Shown: positions 6,252-14,250 of the stretch, one piece after another
Numbering within the stretch: the first letter of the stretch is position 1
How the letters are laid out: the number at the start of each line of letters is the position of its first letter
Source: Candidatus Margulisiibacteriota bacterium
GTDB lineage: Bacteria > Margulisbacteria > Termititenacia > Termititenacales > Termititenacaceae
Length of the DNA: 35,619 nt
NCBI GenBank assembly: GCA_031268855.1
Contig: JAIRWS010000021.1
Location: 1-35,619, forward strand
Reading direction: 5' to 3'
Translations under genes and position numbers: made by a program
The notes under the pieces: generated by a model
Seen by the model: the letters and a program-made list of their open reading frames with translations, nothing else
The model's database searches: none
Told to the model about the DNA's origin: nothing

Positions 6252-6740
6252 CTACCCCCGAGCTTTGACCTGTTCATTAAGTATAGCAAACAAGCTGTCC
6301 GACCATGGCAGCTTCTCGACCGCGCATTGTTTGATCTCGCTGCGGCGGCCGGGTGAGAGCATTTCATAATAGTCTTTCTGCCGGCCGGCGCTCAGATAAC
6401 TCAAAACAAAAGCGGCGGTCTGCGGCAGTTCATTTTGTAGCAAAGCCACCAGCTCCGGCAGCGGCTTGCGGCCAATTTCGCTCGCTGTGTCAAGCGGATC
6501 CGGCTCCGGTTCTTTGAGTTTCGGCGCCTCGGGCGGCTGAGTCAGGGCAAAGCGTGTTAATTCTTTGAGCACAAAAGCCACCGCTTCCGGCGAAGGTTTC
6601 TTAAAATTATTTAACTCCCGCGTGATCTTGAGCGCGATGCTCTCCGGCAGACAATCCAGCACTTTGCGGGACACCTCGTCGCCCAGCGCGGAAAGAAAAA
6701 TCAACGCTTTTTCACGGCCTTTTAACTGCATCGCCACCAT
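6252..6740 (-). CDS. short FliG-like protein lacking the torque domain
   Basis: A 162-residue protein. Residues 1-72 resemble the FliG N-terminal domain (KALIFLSALGDEVSRKVLDCL), which binds FliF. Residues 95-160 resemble the FliG middle domain, with LQNELPQTAAFVLSYL corresponding to the EHPQT motif that docks FliM. The C-terminal domain with the charged ridge facing MotA is absent: the frame ends at 6252 and fliH begins straight after. Normal FliG is about 330-340 residues. There is no residual FliG-C coding in the gap, so this is a clean short form rather than a recent frameshift. A separate full-length FliG may exist elsewhere. The ATG at 6740 has a GAGGAG site eight bases upstream. Confidence 0.75.
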   Translation of the reverse strand: MVAMQLKGREKALIFLSALGDEVSRKVLDCLPESIALKITRELNNFKKPSPEAVAFVLKELTRFALTQPPEAPKLKEPEPDPLDTASEIGRKPLPELVALLQNELPQTAAFVLSYLSAGRQKDYYEMLSPGRRSEIKQCAVEKLPWSDSLFAILNEQVKARG

Positions 6741-6756
6741 TTCAAAATCTCCTCAT

Positions 6757-8469
6757 CTATTTCTGCGGCACGGCGTCTTCCTGGAACCACTTTTCCAGAA
6801 CTGCCGCGACTTTATCCGGACTCTGCGCGGCCAGCTCGCGGATCGCATCCGTCGACGGCGCGGCCAGATCCGCAAAGCCTTCTTTGTCTTCCGCGGGCTC
6901 ATCAAAAACAGAACTTTTTTTGCCGCCTTTTTCCGCCGTAACTTTGTTAGTACGCCTCGGGCGCAAGACCAGGATCAAAACCAAGAGGCCGAAAAGTCCA
7001 CAGCCTAAATACGCTATATTACTCCACGTCCAAAAACTTTTTGGTTTGGTCTGTAATTTAGACAGGTCTATCTCCGGTTTATTTTTCTCCGCTGGCGGCG
7101 TGGGTGTCCTGGTGGTTTCTTTGACAGCGGTTTCTGTTTTGCCAGACTGACCGCCCAAGCCGCCAAACAAATTGCCTCTGTTACGCACATTAACATTGGG
7201 CGACCAGCGCAGATCGATGCGGTCACGTCCTTTGATATAGCTCGTCGCCGCGGCAATTGATTTCATGAAAGCCTCGCGCACTTCTGGAGTTAAGATCACA
7301 TCTTTGTCGTTCTGGTCCAGCAGGATCATGCTGGTAATCCGCGCGATCATGGAATTTGGCGTTGTCCTGCTAAAGGGCTGGTCATTCAGCTCGACATTAA
7401 CTTTGACCGCTGTGGCTTTTTTCGGGAAAAACTGATCGGCCATTTGTTTGACATTGCGTTCCAGCAGATTTTCGTAGCGTTCTTTGAATTTCATTTTGGC
7501 CGCGTAAATTTCTTCCGCGCTGGCATTGGTTTGCACCCGCAGCCCTCTAACTGAATCTCTCTGCTGTTTATTCATCTTGCTGTTGTCGATATTGTAATAC
7601 ATTTCAAAAACCGAACTCTCGTCGCCGACAGGGGCGGAAGGATCCAGCGGTATATCGGAAGAATTCAGCAAGGCCGCCGTGCTGACGCCTCGCGCGCTAG
7701 CCTGTGACTTTTGCAAAGCCAGCATCGCCGCCAACCGGTCATAATCTTTGGCATACTCCTCGGAGCTCAAAACCCGGCCGTTGTAATCCACCACCGTAAT
7801 ATTTTCTTTTTGCAGGCCTTCCACCGAAGCGGAAACCAAAGCGATCACCGCCTGCACCTGCGCCGGGGAAAGCAGCTCGCCCTCAACAATTTTGACCAGC
7901 ACCGAAGCCTGCACCGGATTTTGCACGGTGGAGAAAAGCTGTTTGGCCGGTATGACCACGATCACCCGCGCTTCTTCGATGCCGTTGATCCGCGCCACGC
8001 TGCGCGCCATTTCACCGCTGATCGCGCGGGAAAATTTCACGTTTTGATCAAACTCCGACGCGCCCAGCGCACTGCCTTTGTCAAAAATCTCGAAGCCCAC
8101 CGCGCCGCCGTTGGGCATAATGCCCTCCTGGGCGATAGTCAAAACTATATCCGTGCGTCTTTTGGTCGGCACGAGGATCGTGCGGCCGTCGTCCTCCAGC
8201 CGGTAATCTTTCACGCCCTGCGTTTTCAGCGAATCCACGATCAGCGCCGCTTCCGCATAATCGAGGTTTTTAAACAACACCGAATAACCGGCCGGCTCTT
8301 TTTTTTGCTGAAAACCGGGCAGAGAGCCGCCGATCTTGAGATTGCCGGCCAGCGACGGACGGTAAAGGAAAAATAAAATCGCCAGCGCGGCGATCACCAC
8401 AACACCGATAATGATAAAAATCGTTCTATTGCCGCCGGCTTTAGCGCCCGCTCCTATCTGCTCGCCCAC
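6757..8469 (-). CDS. fliF: flagellar MS-ring protein FliF
   Basis: A 570-residue inner-membrane protein forming the MS ring. A first membrane helix lies at about 15-36, then the YscJ/FliF periplasmic domain (VLFKNLDYAEAALIVDSLK; SALGASEFDQNVKFSRAISGEMA; ARVIVVIPA). A second membrane helix (about 477-500) is followed by a cytoplasmic tail. The extreme C-terminus (SPDKVAAVLEKWFQED) is the FliG-binding peptide and is intact. The upstream neighbour is fliE and the downstream neighbour the short fliG-like gene, the normal order. Confidence 0.96.
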   Translation of the reverse strand: MGEQIGAGAKAGGNRTIFIIIGVVVIAALAILFFLYRPSLAGNLKIGGSLPGFQQKKEPAGYSVLFKNLDYAEAALIVDSLKTQGVKDYRLEDDGRTILVPTKRRTDIVLTIAQEGIMPNGGAVGFEIFDKGSALGASEFDQNVKFSRAISGEMARSVARINGIEEARVIVVIPAKQLFSTVQNPVQASVLVKIVEGELLSPAQVQAVIALVSASVEGLQKENITVVDYNGRVLSSEEYAKDYDRLAAMLALQKSQASARGVSTAALLNSSDIPLDPSAPVGDESSVFEMYYNIDNSKMNKQQRDSVRGLRVQTNASAEEIYAAKMKFKERYENLLERNVKQMADQFFPKKATAVKVNVELNDQPFSRTTPNSMIARITSMILLDQNDKDVILTPEVREAFMKSIAAATSYIKGRDRIDLRWSPNVNVRNRGNLFGGLGGQSGKTETAVKETTRTPTPPAEKNKPEIDLSKLQTKPKSFWTWSNIAYLGCGLFGLLVLILVLRPRRTNKVTAEKGGKKSSVFDEPAEDKEGFADLAAPSTDAIRELAAQSPDKVAAVLEKWFQEDAVPQK

Positions 8470-8505
8470 AGGGTTTTATTTCTCCTTTCTTAAAAAAATA
8501 TCTGC

Positions 8506-8820
8506 TTAAACCGGTATTTGCTCGATCTCTTTAAAGGTTGACACCACCTGATTGACCACGGTTGTCGCCATTTGCACGGCCATAGTCATTTTTTGCACTT
8601 CGATCAACGCTTCCTCCATGCTGACGCGCCCCAGTGAATACTGCGTGATGTAAGCATTGGCTTTTTCTTCCGCCGCGCTCACATCCTGCAGCCCGCCGAT
8701 CGCCGCATCCAACATGACCTGAAACGGCGAAGTGTTCTGCACATTGACCGGAGCCACTATCGTATTCGCACCGGTCTGCACCGGATTTAAACCGCCGATC
8801 GCCGGTATTCCTTCCGCCAT
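8506..8820 (-). CDS. fliE: flagellar MS-ring/rod junction protein FliE
   Basis: A 104-residue protein with the FliE pattern: F-x-x-ML-x-x-A-I near residue 33-43, a central helix, and the C-terminal VSMEEALIEVQKMTMAVQMA followed by VNQVVSTFKEIEQIPV. FliE links the MS ring to the proximal rod and is exported first through the flagellar type III apparatus. It has no Sec signal, in contrast with the next two upstream genes. The ribosome binding site AGGAGG lies eight bases before the ATG. Confidence 0.95.
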   Translation of the reverse strand: MAEGIPAIGGLNPVQTGANTIVAPVNVQNTSPFQVMLDAAIGGLQDVSAAEEKANAYITQYSLGRVSMEEALIEVQKMTMAVQMATTVVNQVVSTFKEIEQIPV

Positions 8821-8862
8821 AAATTTTTCCTCCTTGTTTTTATTGTTTTTTAATTCTCGGCG

Positions 8863-9357
8863 CTACTGCGCCAGCTCCAAACTGGCCTGCATCATCGCTT
8901 TGGTGTTGTTAAAAACCACCACGTTATTTTCAAACGCCCCGCTAATCTCTGACAGCTGGATCAGCTCCTCGGTAATATTCACGTTAGGATACAGGACAAA
9001 ACCACTTTCGTCAGCATCGGGATGATCGGGCTGATAGACGCGCCGAAATTTTTTCTCGGCGTTTTTCTCCGGCCCGACCGAGACCACCTGCACGCCGTTC
9101 ATCACTGGCTGCCCGGCGCGGCCGCGCGTTTTGAAATTTTCCGCCGGGCGCAGGATCACCACTTTGCGGCGGTAAGGCAGTCCATCGGCGGTTTTAGTCG
9201 TGTCCATATTGGCGATGTTTTCCGCGGTAACCTGCGCCTTGGTGCGCTGGGCGATGGCCCCCGAAGCGCTGATATCCAGAGCGTTCTCCAGCCCGACCGC
9301 CGCGCCGAAACACCAGGCCAGCCAGACCAGCGCCGCCGCGCCAAAAATTTTTCGCAT
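8863..9357 (-). CDS. flgC: proximal rod protein FlgC with an N-terminal Sec-type signal
   Basis: A 164-residue protein. From residue 24 it is a normal FlgC: ALDISASGAIAQRTKAQVTA then ENIANMDTTKT, and the C-terminal NVNITEELIQLSEISGAFENNVVVFNNTKAMM. It is preceded by a classical signal-peptide-like segment, MRKIFGAAALVWLAWCFGAA, which FlgC normally lacks. The ATG at 9357 is well supported: AAGGAGG lies five to six bases upstream, and no ATG, GTG or TTG occurs in frame between it and the conserved ALDIS. The stop of flgB overlaps this ribosome binding site. Confidence 0.93.
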   Translation of the reverse strand: MRKIFGAAALVWLAWCFGAAVGLENALDISASGAIAQRTKAQVTAENIANMDTTKTADGLPYRRKVVILRPAENFKTRGRAGQPVMNGVQVVSVGPEKNAEKKFRRVYQPDHPDADESGFVLYPNVNITEELIQLSEISGAFENNVVVFNNTKAMMQASLELAQ

Positions 9358-9369
9358 AAGACCCTCCTT

Positions 9370-9738
9370 TTATTTACCCTGGCTTAAAACCGTTTTGACC
9401 GTCGAAGTTTTCATTGTATACAGCTTCAGCAGCGTTTGATGCCGCATTCGATTCTTGGCCATTTTGACCATTTCCTCCTCCACAATCACGCGGTCAGCCG
9501 ACACGCCGCCGGGTTTTTCCTGCAAGGCTTTTAACTCCTCTTTAAAACGGATCGGCTTAAAACCCTCAACTTCCGCATTGGCCACATTGTGCGCGATGAT
9601 TCCCTGCTGCCGCGTCGCTTCCTGAATATCCCGTTCCAGACGTATGGTCACTTCGTCGAACAAAATATTTTCCACTGCCGCCGGCAGGGCCGCGCTCAAG
9701 AACAGGCTGGCCAAAATAATTTTCTTAACCGCGATCAT
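9370..9738 (-). CDS. flgB: proximal rod protein FlgB with an N-terminal Sec-type signal
   Basis: A 122-residue protein. The mature part carries the flagellar rod/hook motif (QQGIIAHNVANAEVEGFKPI) and the FlgB C-terminal VIVEEEMVKMAKNRMRHQTL. The first 22 residues are a signal-peptide-like sequence (VKKIILASLFLSAALPA). A GTG at Val22 could give a conventional signal-less FlgB, but it has no ribosome binding site, whereas the ATG at 9738 has AGAGGAA upstream. The start overlaps the 3' end of the sigma factor gene by 14 bp. The protein is shorter than many FlgB proteins (about 130-140 residues). Confidence 0.92.
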   Translation of the reverse strand: MIAVKKIILASLFLSAALPAAVENILFDEVTIRLERDIQEATRQQGIIAHNVANAEVEGFKPIRFKEELKALQEKPGGVSADRVIVEEEMVKMAKNRMRHQTLLKLYTMKTSTVKTVLSQGK

Positions 9739-10540
9739 AATTTAATTTCCTCTGAATACGCAAACGCAGCTTGCTTAAAACCTGTGAGTGAATACGGCTG
9801 ATTTTGCTTTTGGAATACCCCAGTTCGTCGGCGATCTCTTTTTGCAGGCAGTCGTCGATATAAAACATCTTGATGATTTTTTTTTCGTCTTCGGCCAGGG
9901 TCTTGACCGCGTCCCAGAGCGCTTTTTTTTCTTCGGCAAAATCGATCTGGCTGGTCACCGCTTCTTCCAGCTGCAAACCGTTGTCCGCCACGCCGTCACC
10001 CGCTGACTGCGTGTCTTCAAAAGACAGCAGGTAAGCCACCGATGAATTAGCCGCGATATTTTTAATATTTTCCTCTTCGCCGCCCGTGTTTGTGCTCTTG
10101 GTATCGAGCGCCGCTTGGGCCACTTTGGCCTCGACACGGCTGACCGATTTATAGCCGCCCGGATTTTGGTATTTCCATTCTTTGCGGATTTTGTCCAGCA
10201 TCTCACCGCGGATCCGGTAGGAAGCGTACACTTTAAATTTCACATTTTTGGTCTTGTCAAAATTTTCCCAGGCTTTGATTAAGCCGCTCGTGCCGTAACT
10301 CATCAAATCGTCAAAATGAATATTGGGCGGTAGCTTGCCCGCGGTAGTGATGTTAGCGGCGATGATCTGCACCAGCGGCGTGAACACCGTTATCACCGAA
10401 TCTTTATTTTTAAAATCCACATTATCTTCTGGAGCTTCTTCTGCCTTGTACAAATGCATGTGCACGTTTACCGGCAGCGGTTTTTTTTCCAGCGTTTTGA
10501 GCTTTTTCGGCGGATTAGGATTAACGCGCTTGACTGCCAT
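9725..10540 (-). CDS. fliA: flagellar sigma factor FliA (sigma-28)
   Basis: A 271-residue alternative sigma factor of the FliA/WhiG type. Region 2 includes LPPNIHFDDLMSYGTSGLI and WENFDKTKNVKFKVYASYRI then RGEMLDKIRK; region 4 includes DDCLQKEIADELGYSKSKIS. By family knowledge it directs transcription of late flagellar genes, normally under control of an anti-sigma factor FlgM, which is not seen here. It lies inside the structural operon, overlapping flgJ-like upstream by 20 bp and flgB downstream by 14 bp, so its synthesis is tied to that of the basal body. Confidence 0.95.
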   Translation of the reverse strand: MAVKRVNPNPPKKLKTLEKKPLPVNVHMHLYKAEEAPEDNVDFKNKDSVITVFTPLVQIIAANITTAGKLPPNIHFDDLMSYGTSGLIKAWENFDKTKNVKFKVYASYRIRGEMLDKIRKEWKYQNPGGYKSVSRVEAKVAQAALDTKSTNTGGEEENIKNIAANSSVAYLLSFEDTQSAGDGVADNGLQLEEAVTSQIDFAEEKKALWDAVKTLAEDEKKIIKMFYIDDCLQKEIADELGYSKSKISRIHSQVLSKLRLRIQRKLNYDRG

Positions 10541-10889
10541 TATTTTCCAGACCTTCCTGCAAAAAGCCCTGCTCGGCCAAATAAGCCGCCAGCTCTTTGC
10601 GCGTATAATCGCCGTAAATACTCGACAAGCCGCTCAAAACCAAACTATCCTCGTCATCTTTTTCCGGTTTATAAATGCTGCTTTCATTACCAAACATGTC
10701 GCGCAAAAAAACTTCTTCCAGCAGCATTTGCCGGAAAGCCATTTGCCGCCCCGCATTGTCCGTCGGCTGACGGCGCATACCTTCTTGAACGACAATATCG
10801 CTCATAAACTCCGCCGGATTGACCGGCACAACGCCAGGCGCCGCCCAAACCAGCGCCAGCAGCAGTAAAAAACCAAGTTTCTGCCGCAC
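10521..10889 (-). CDS. FlgJ-like rod-associated protein with signal peptide
   Basis: A 122-residue protein from a GTG start at 10889 with an AGAGG site eight bases upstream. Residues 1-20 are a signal peptide (KLGFLLLLALVWAAPG). The segment AFRQMLLEEVFLRDMF and the later helix SIYGDYTRKELAAYLAEQG fit the rod-binding domain of FlgJ. The position directly after flgI is that of flgJ. There is no muramidase domain. Canonical FlgJ has no Sec signal, so this follows the same oddity as FlgB and FlgC. Similarity is modest, so the assignment relies partly on position. Confidence 0.6.
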   Translation of the reverse strand: MRQKLGFLLLLALVWAAPGVVPVNPAEFMSDIVVQEGMRRQPTDNAGRQMAFRQMLLEEVFLRDMFGNESSIYKPEKDDEDSLVLSGLSSIYGDYTRKELAAYLAEQGFLQEGLENNGSQAR

Positions 10890-11981
10890 TTAAATAACCT
10901 CTATCTCTGCCGCCAGCGCGCCAGCGGTCTTCAGCCCCTGCAAAATAGCGATCAAATCCTGCGGTGAAGTGCCGACGGAGTTCAGCGCCTTGACCAAGCT
11001 GCTCAAAGTGGAGCCCTCCCGCAGCTGCACCAATTTGATGATCTTCTCCGGCTGTTGCTGCGGCGCAAGCGGGCTGCCGCCGGCCGCGGCTTGATCCATG
11101 GCCAGCAGCGCGTCATCCAGATTTTCGCCTTCAGCGTTTTCTTCCCCGCCCTCGATGCGTATTTCCACATCGCCGTGTGAGATTGCCACCGGCGCCAGAC
11201 GCACATTTTCGCCGATGACCACCGTGCCGGTGCGCTGATTGATGACCACTTTGGCCACCGCGTCAGGCACAACCATAAAATCCTGCACCCGCGCAATGAA
11301 CGGCACCAGATCCTCACGATCTTCCGCCTCGATCGGTATCTCCACCGTCGACGGGTCTATGGCGCGTGAACCGGAATAACCCGCCCGATCCAGAGCTTCG
11401 GCGACCCGCATGGCCGTGCTGAAATCCGCTTTATTTAAGTTGAGCGCGATGCCGCTTTTGCCGGCGATCTCCATCGGCACAGTCTGCTCAACGATCGCGC
11501 CTTCCACAACTTTGCAAACCGTTTCGTTACGATTGGAACCCGTGGACATGCGGCCACCTAAAATTATCGGCCCCTGCGCCACCGCGTAGACCTGATCGTC
11601 AGCGCCTTTGAGCGGCGTCATCAGCAGATTGCCGTCGCGTAGCGATGTCGCGTCGCCGATCGACGAAACAAAAACGTCGATCTTTTGCCCGGGTTTCACA
11701 AAAGCCGGCAGCTCAGCGGTGACCATGACCACCGCGATATTTTTACTGCGGTATAGATCCTGTCGATTGGTCACGCCCATATTGACCAGCAGATTGGTCA
11801 GGGCTTTGTCGGTCACGCTGGAGCCATTGTCGCCGGTGCCTTTCAAGCCAGCCACCAGCCCCACGCCCATGAGTTGATTGGCACGCATGCCAGAAATCAC
11901 AGCGATGTCTTTAATGCGCACGGCCGGCGATTCCGCCACGGCCAGACAAATCAAAATTATCAGCAGTAAATATCTCCGCAT
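10890..11981 (-). CDS. flgI: flagellar P-ring protein FlgI
   Basis: A 363-residue periplasmic protein. A signal peptide at 1-22 (RRYLLLIILICLAVAES) is followed by the hallmark RIKDIAVISGMRANQLMG and GLVAGLKGTGDN, and later INQRTGTVVIGENVRLAPVA and the C-terminal STLSSLVKALNSVGTSPQDL. It forms the P ring around the rod in the peptidoglycan layer. I chose ATG 11981 (AAGGGGG upstream) over the in-frame TTG at 11999. The TAA stop is adjacent to the GTG of the flgJ-like gene. Confidence 0.96.
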   Translation of the reverse strand: MRRYLLLIILICLAVAESPAVRIKDIAVISGMRANQLMGVGLVAGLKGTGDNGSSVTDKALTNLLVNMGVTNRQDLYRSKNIAVVMVTAELPAFVKPGQKIDVFVSSIGDATSLRDGNLLMTPLKGADDQVYAVAQGPIILGGRMSTGSNRNETVCKVVEGAIVEQTVPMEIAGKSGIALNLNKADFSTAMRVAEALDRAGYSGSRAIDPSTVEIPIEAEDREDLVPFIARVQDFMVVPDAVAKVVINQRTGTVVIGENVRLAPVAISHGDVEIRIEGGEENAEGENLDDALLAMDQAAAGGSPLAPQQQPEKIIKLVQLREGSTLSSLVKALNSVGTSPQDLIAILQGLKTAGALAAEIEVI

Positions 11982-11995
11982 CGCGCCCCCTTGCG

Positions 11996-12610
11996 TCAAA
12001 ACAACCAGCTAAACATCGAGGAAAGAATGCCGGGCTGCTGCGGCGTGGACACCGAGCCAGCGCCGCGGATCGTGATCTTGGCATTGGCGATCTGTGTAGA
12101 GCTGATCGAGTTATCGTCAGAAAGTTTGGCGGTGTTCACAATGCCGGAAACCTCGACAGTCTCCACCTCTTCATTGACGCGGATCGAGCGCTGTCCCAAC
12201 ACAAAAAGATTGCCGTTGGGCTGCACGTCGACGACCGTCGCGGTGATCGTTGTTTTCAGCGAAGTCGAACGCTGGGTGCTTCCGGTGCCGGTATAATTAC
12301 TGCGGCCGTTAAAGAGCGTATTTAAGCGCGTATCTCCCGCGCTTTTGCTGGCGAGGCCGCTGACCGGAGTCCGATTGTCTTGCAGGCTGTTGGATAGACT
12401 GAAAGTAGTGTCCGAGCCTTTGTTGGTGCGTGTTGTGCCGGATTGCGCGGCGGATAAACTTTCCTCGATCACGATCGTAATAGTGTCGCCCACCGCAAAT
12501 TTGGAAGCTCTCGCCAGCGGTGATTTGGAATCCGCGCTCCACAGCGACGCGGCAAAACTAACGCACACCAGCAGGAGAACCCCCAGGCACACCCCAAAAT
12601 ATTTTCGCAT
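11996..12610 (-). CDS. flgH: flagellar L-ring protein FlgH (no lipobox)
   Basis: A 204-residue outer-membrane ring protein. A signal peptide (YFGVCLGVLLLVCVSFAAS) is followed by ASKFAVGDTITIVIEE, LKTTITATVVDVQPNGNLFV and GQRSIRVNEEVETVEVSGIV, all typical of FlgH. The characterised enterobacterial FlgH is a lipoprotein. Here the cysteines in the hydrophobic core lack a lipobox, and a type I cleavage after SFA looks more likely. It confirms a diderm envelope. It has its own strong promoter (12658-12686) within the flagellar array. Confidence 0.95.
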   Translation of the reverse strand: MRKYFGVCLGVLLLVCVSFAASLWSADSKSPLARASKFAVGDTITIVIEESLSAAQSGTTRTNKGSDTTFSLSNSLQDNRTPVSGLASKSAGDTRLNTLFNGRSNYTGTGSTQRSTSLKTTITATVVDVQPNGNLFVLGQRSIRVNEEVETVEVSGIVNTAKLSDDNSISSTQIANAKITIRGAGSVSTPQQPGILSSMFSWLF

Positions 12611-12657
12611 TTTCCCCGCCCTTTAATTAAATTTTAACTTTAACCCCTATATAATCA

Positions 12658-12686
12658 ATTATAATATAGCGCTCCAGGATTATCAA
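12658..12686 (-). promoter_or_regulatory. internal promoter for flgH onward
   Basis: On the minus strand TTGATA (12681-12686), 17 bp, TATAAT (12658-12663), a near-consensus sigma-70 promoter in the 86-bp gap between flgA and flgH. The start near 12651 leaves a leader of about 40 bases. It would let flgH-flgI-flgJ-fliA and later genes be expressed independently of flgG-flgA. Confidence 0.6.
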
Positions 12687-12696
12687 ACCATAATTT

Positions 12697-13383
12697 TTAA
12701 AGAATAATCTGACATTCGCCGCTACCGGTAATTTCCGCCTGCAGAACACGTTTTTTATCATTCTGCACCTGCACCATGATCTTATCGCCCAAAAGACCGT
12801 GCTGCAAAGCTTTCGCGGCGGTCTTAATAGTTACGCTGCCGCTGCTCACCGAAAGCGCTACTATGTCACCGGAATTTACCAATTGCTTGATGCTCAGCAT
12901 CCAGGCAAAGAGCGGCTCGTCAGGACGCAGACCGGTGGTCATAACGCGCGCGTTCCAGGACGCGCCGTTTTCCACCAAATAATGCGAGTATTTCAAAATA
13001 TCCGTGCGCCGCAGATAAAAATCCTCAGCCGCGACCTCTTCGCCTTTGACCAAATGCCGATCAGCATAATAGACATCCGCCCAGACCGCGGCGTCGTATT
13101 TAACGCGGAAAGCTTTGAGCAGCTTTTCCCCGGCCAACACCGAATACTTGATATACATCGACGGCGCGGCCGCCCGTATTTCCGCCCGGATCGTATAATT
13201 AGCGGTCTCCACAGAAATAACCGGAGGCGTTCTGGTAAAATTGAGCGAAACTTCTTTGCCGGTAAAACGCGGCAGCGTCTGCATCTCCCGCAAACCCAGC
13301 GCCAGCAGCTCGGCCGGCGGCAGCTCCGCGGCAAAAAGTCCGGCAGCCAAAAAAACCGCCGGCCAGGTTTTTTTAAAAAACAT
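12697..13383 (-). CDS. flgA: P-ring assembly chaperone FlgA
   Basis: A 228-residue protein with a signal peptide (FKKTWPAVFLAAGLFAAE). The C-terminal SAF/FlgA domain (about 100-228) includes HLVKGEEVAAEDFYLRRTDI, LRPDEPLFAWMLSIKQLVNSG, and the closing KIMVQVQNDKKRVLQAEITG that defines the family. FlgA is a periplasmic chaperone for FlgI. No clear ribosome binding site precedes the ATG, which lies eight bases after the flgG stop, suggesting translational coupling. Confidence 0.9.
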   Translation of the reverse strand: MFFKKTWPAVFLAAGLFAAELPPAELLALGLREMQTLPRFTGKEVSLNFTRTPPVISVETANYTIRAEIRAAAPSMYIKYSVLAGEKLLKAFRVKYDAAVWADVYYADRHLVKGEEVAAEDFYLRRTDILKYSHYLVENGASWNARVMTTGLRPDEPLFAWMLSIKQLVNSGDIVALSVSSGSVTIKTAAKALQHGLLGDKIMVQVQNDKKRVLQAEITGSGECQIIL

Positions 13384-13391
13384 TCGGCAGA

Positions 13392-14180
13392 TTAGCCGCG
13401 GGCTATCTCGATCGCGCTGTTAAGCATGGCCTCGCCGGACTGGATCGCTTTGGAGATAATGTCAAACGAACGCTGCGTGATGACCATTTGCATCATTTCC
13501 GAAACAATGTCCACATTGCTGCTCTCCAGCGAGAACTGGGCGATCTGGCCGAAGCCCTCATCTTCAGGCATGCCATCCAGAGCAATGCCGGAAGACGCGG
13601 TCGCCGCGTACATGTTGCCGCCGATACTCTTGAGCGACGCCGGATTGATAAATTTTACCATTTCGATCTGGCCGATCTGGGTCTGCTCGATCTGATTATT
13701 TTCCTGCACGTACACCGCGCCAGCGGTGGTGATCAAAACATTGGTGGTGGTGTCCGGCACCCGGATCTCCGGCTCCATAGGATAGCCGCTGATATTGACG
13801 ATCCGGCCGTCAGAGTCTTTGTGCAGATTGCCGGCGCGCGAGTAAGCGACCGAGCCGTCCGGCATACGGAACTTCAGCAGACCCTCGCCCTCAATGGCGA
13901 TGTCGAGCGAACCATTGGTTACCTCGATCGTGCCGGACGAAAAATCTTTGGGCGTGCCGACCACGCGCACACCCGAACCCAGTTCGACCAGACCTTTTTC
14001 GTAAGAGGTCTCCGTATCGCGGATAGCCTCTTCGAGTATCTCGGGGAAAAGCGTTTCTAATTCCACCCGCGCTTTTTTGAAACCAGTCGTTTTCACGTTG
14101 GAAACATTGTTGGTGATCGTAATCAAATCTTTTTCCATGGCGCTCATACCCGTCGCCGCAATGTGGAATTGTCTAAACAT
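13392..14180 (-). CDS. flgG: distal rod protein FlgG
   Basis: A 262-residue axial protein without a Sec signal. The N-terminal rod/hook motif AMEKDLITITNNVSNVKTTG follows HIAATGMSA. The FlgG-specific LGSGVRVVGTPKDFSSGTIE and SLDIAIEGEGLLKFRMPDGS come next, and the C-terminal QFSLESSNVDIVSEMMQMVI then TQRSFDIISKAIQSGEAM. All are normal for FlgG. It is the first gene of the leftward flagellar array, with AGGGGG six bases before the ATG. FlgF is not present nearby. Confidence 0.96.
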   Translation of the reverse strand: MFRQFHIAATGMSAMEKDLITITNNVSNVKTTGFKKARVELETLFPEILEEAIRDTETSYEKGLVELGSGVRVVGTPKDFSSGTIEVTNGSLDIAIEGEGLLKFRMPDGSVAYSRAGNLHKDSDGRIVNISGYPMEPEIRVPDTTTNVLITTAGAVYVQENNQIEQTQIGQIEMVKFINPASLKSIGGNMYAATASSGIALDGMPEDEGFGQIAQFSLESSNVDIVSEMMQMVITQRSFDIISKAIQSGEAMLNSAIEIARG

Positions 14181-14220
14181 CGAAAACCCCCTACCCCTTT
14201 TATAAAAACAAATCCTGATA

Positions 14221-14250
14221 ATTGTAGCACAAAATGTTCAGTATAGCCAA
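14221..14250 (-). promoter_or_regulatory. promoter of the flagellar array (flgG)
   Basis: On the minus strand TTGGCT (14245-14250), 18 bp, TACAAT (14221-14226), with TG one base before the -10 (extended form). The start falls near 14214. No sigma-28 (TAAAGTTT/GCCGATAA) promoter is seen here. Its -35 overlaps that of the divergent rpsP promoter. Confidence 0.5.

Noticed and set aside
7711-8376. 221-residue rightward open frame inside fliF
   Set aside because: It is the antisense shadow of a certain gene, His/Arg-rich, with no ribosome binding site or recognisable domain.
12630-12650. Sigma-28 promoter upstream of flgH (TAAAGTT on the minus strand)
   Set aside because: The matching -10 (GCCGATAA-like) is absent at the required distance, and a good sigma-70 promoter explains the gap.
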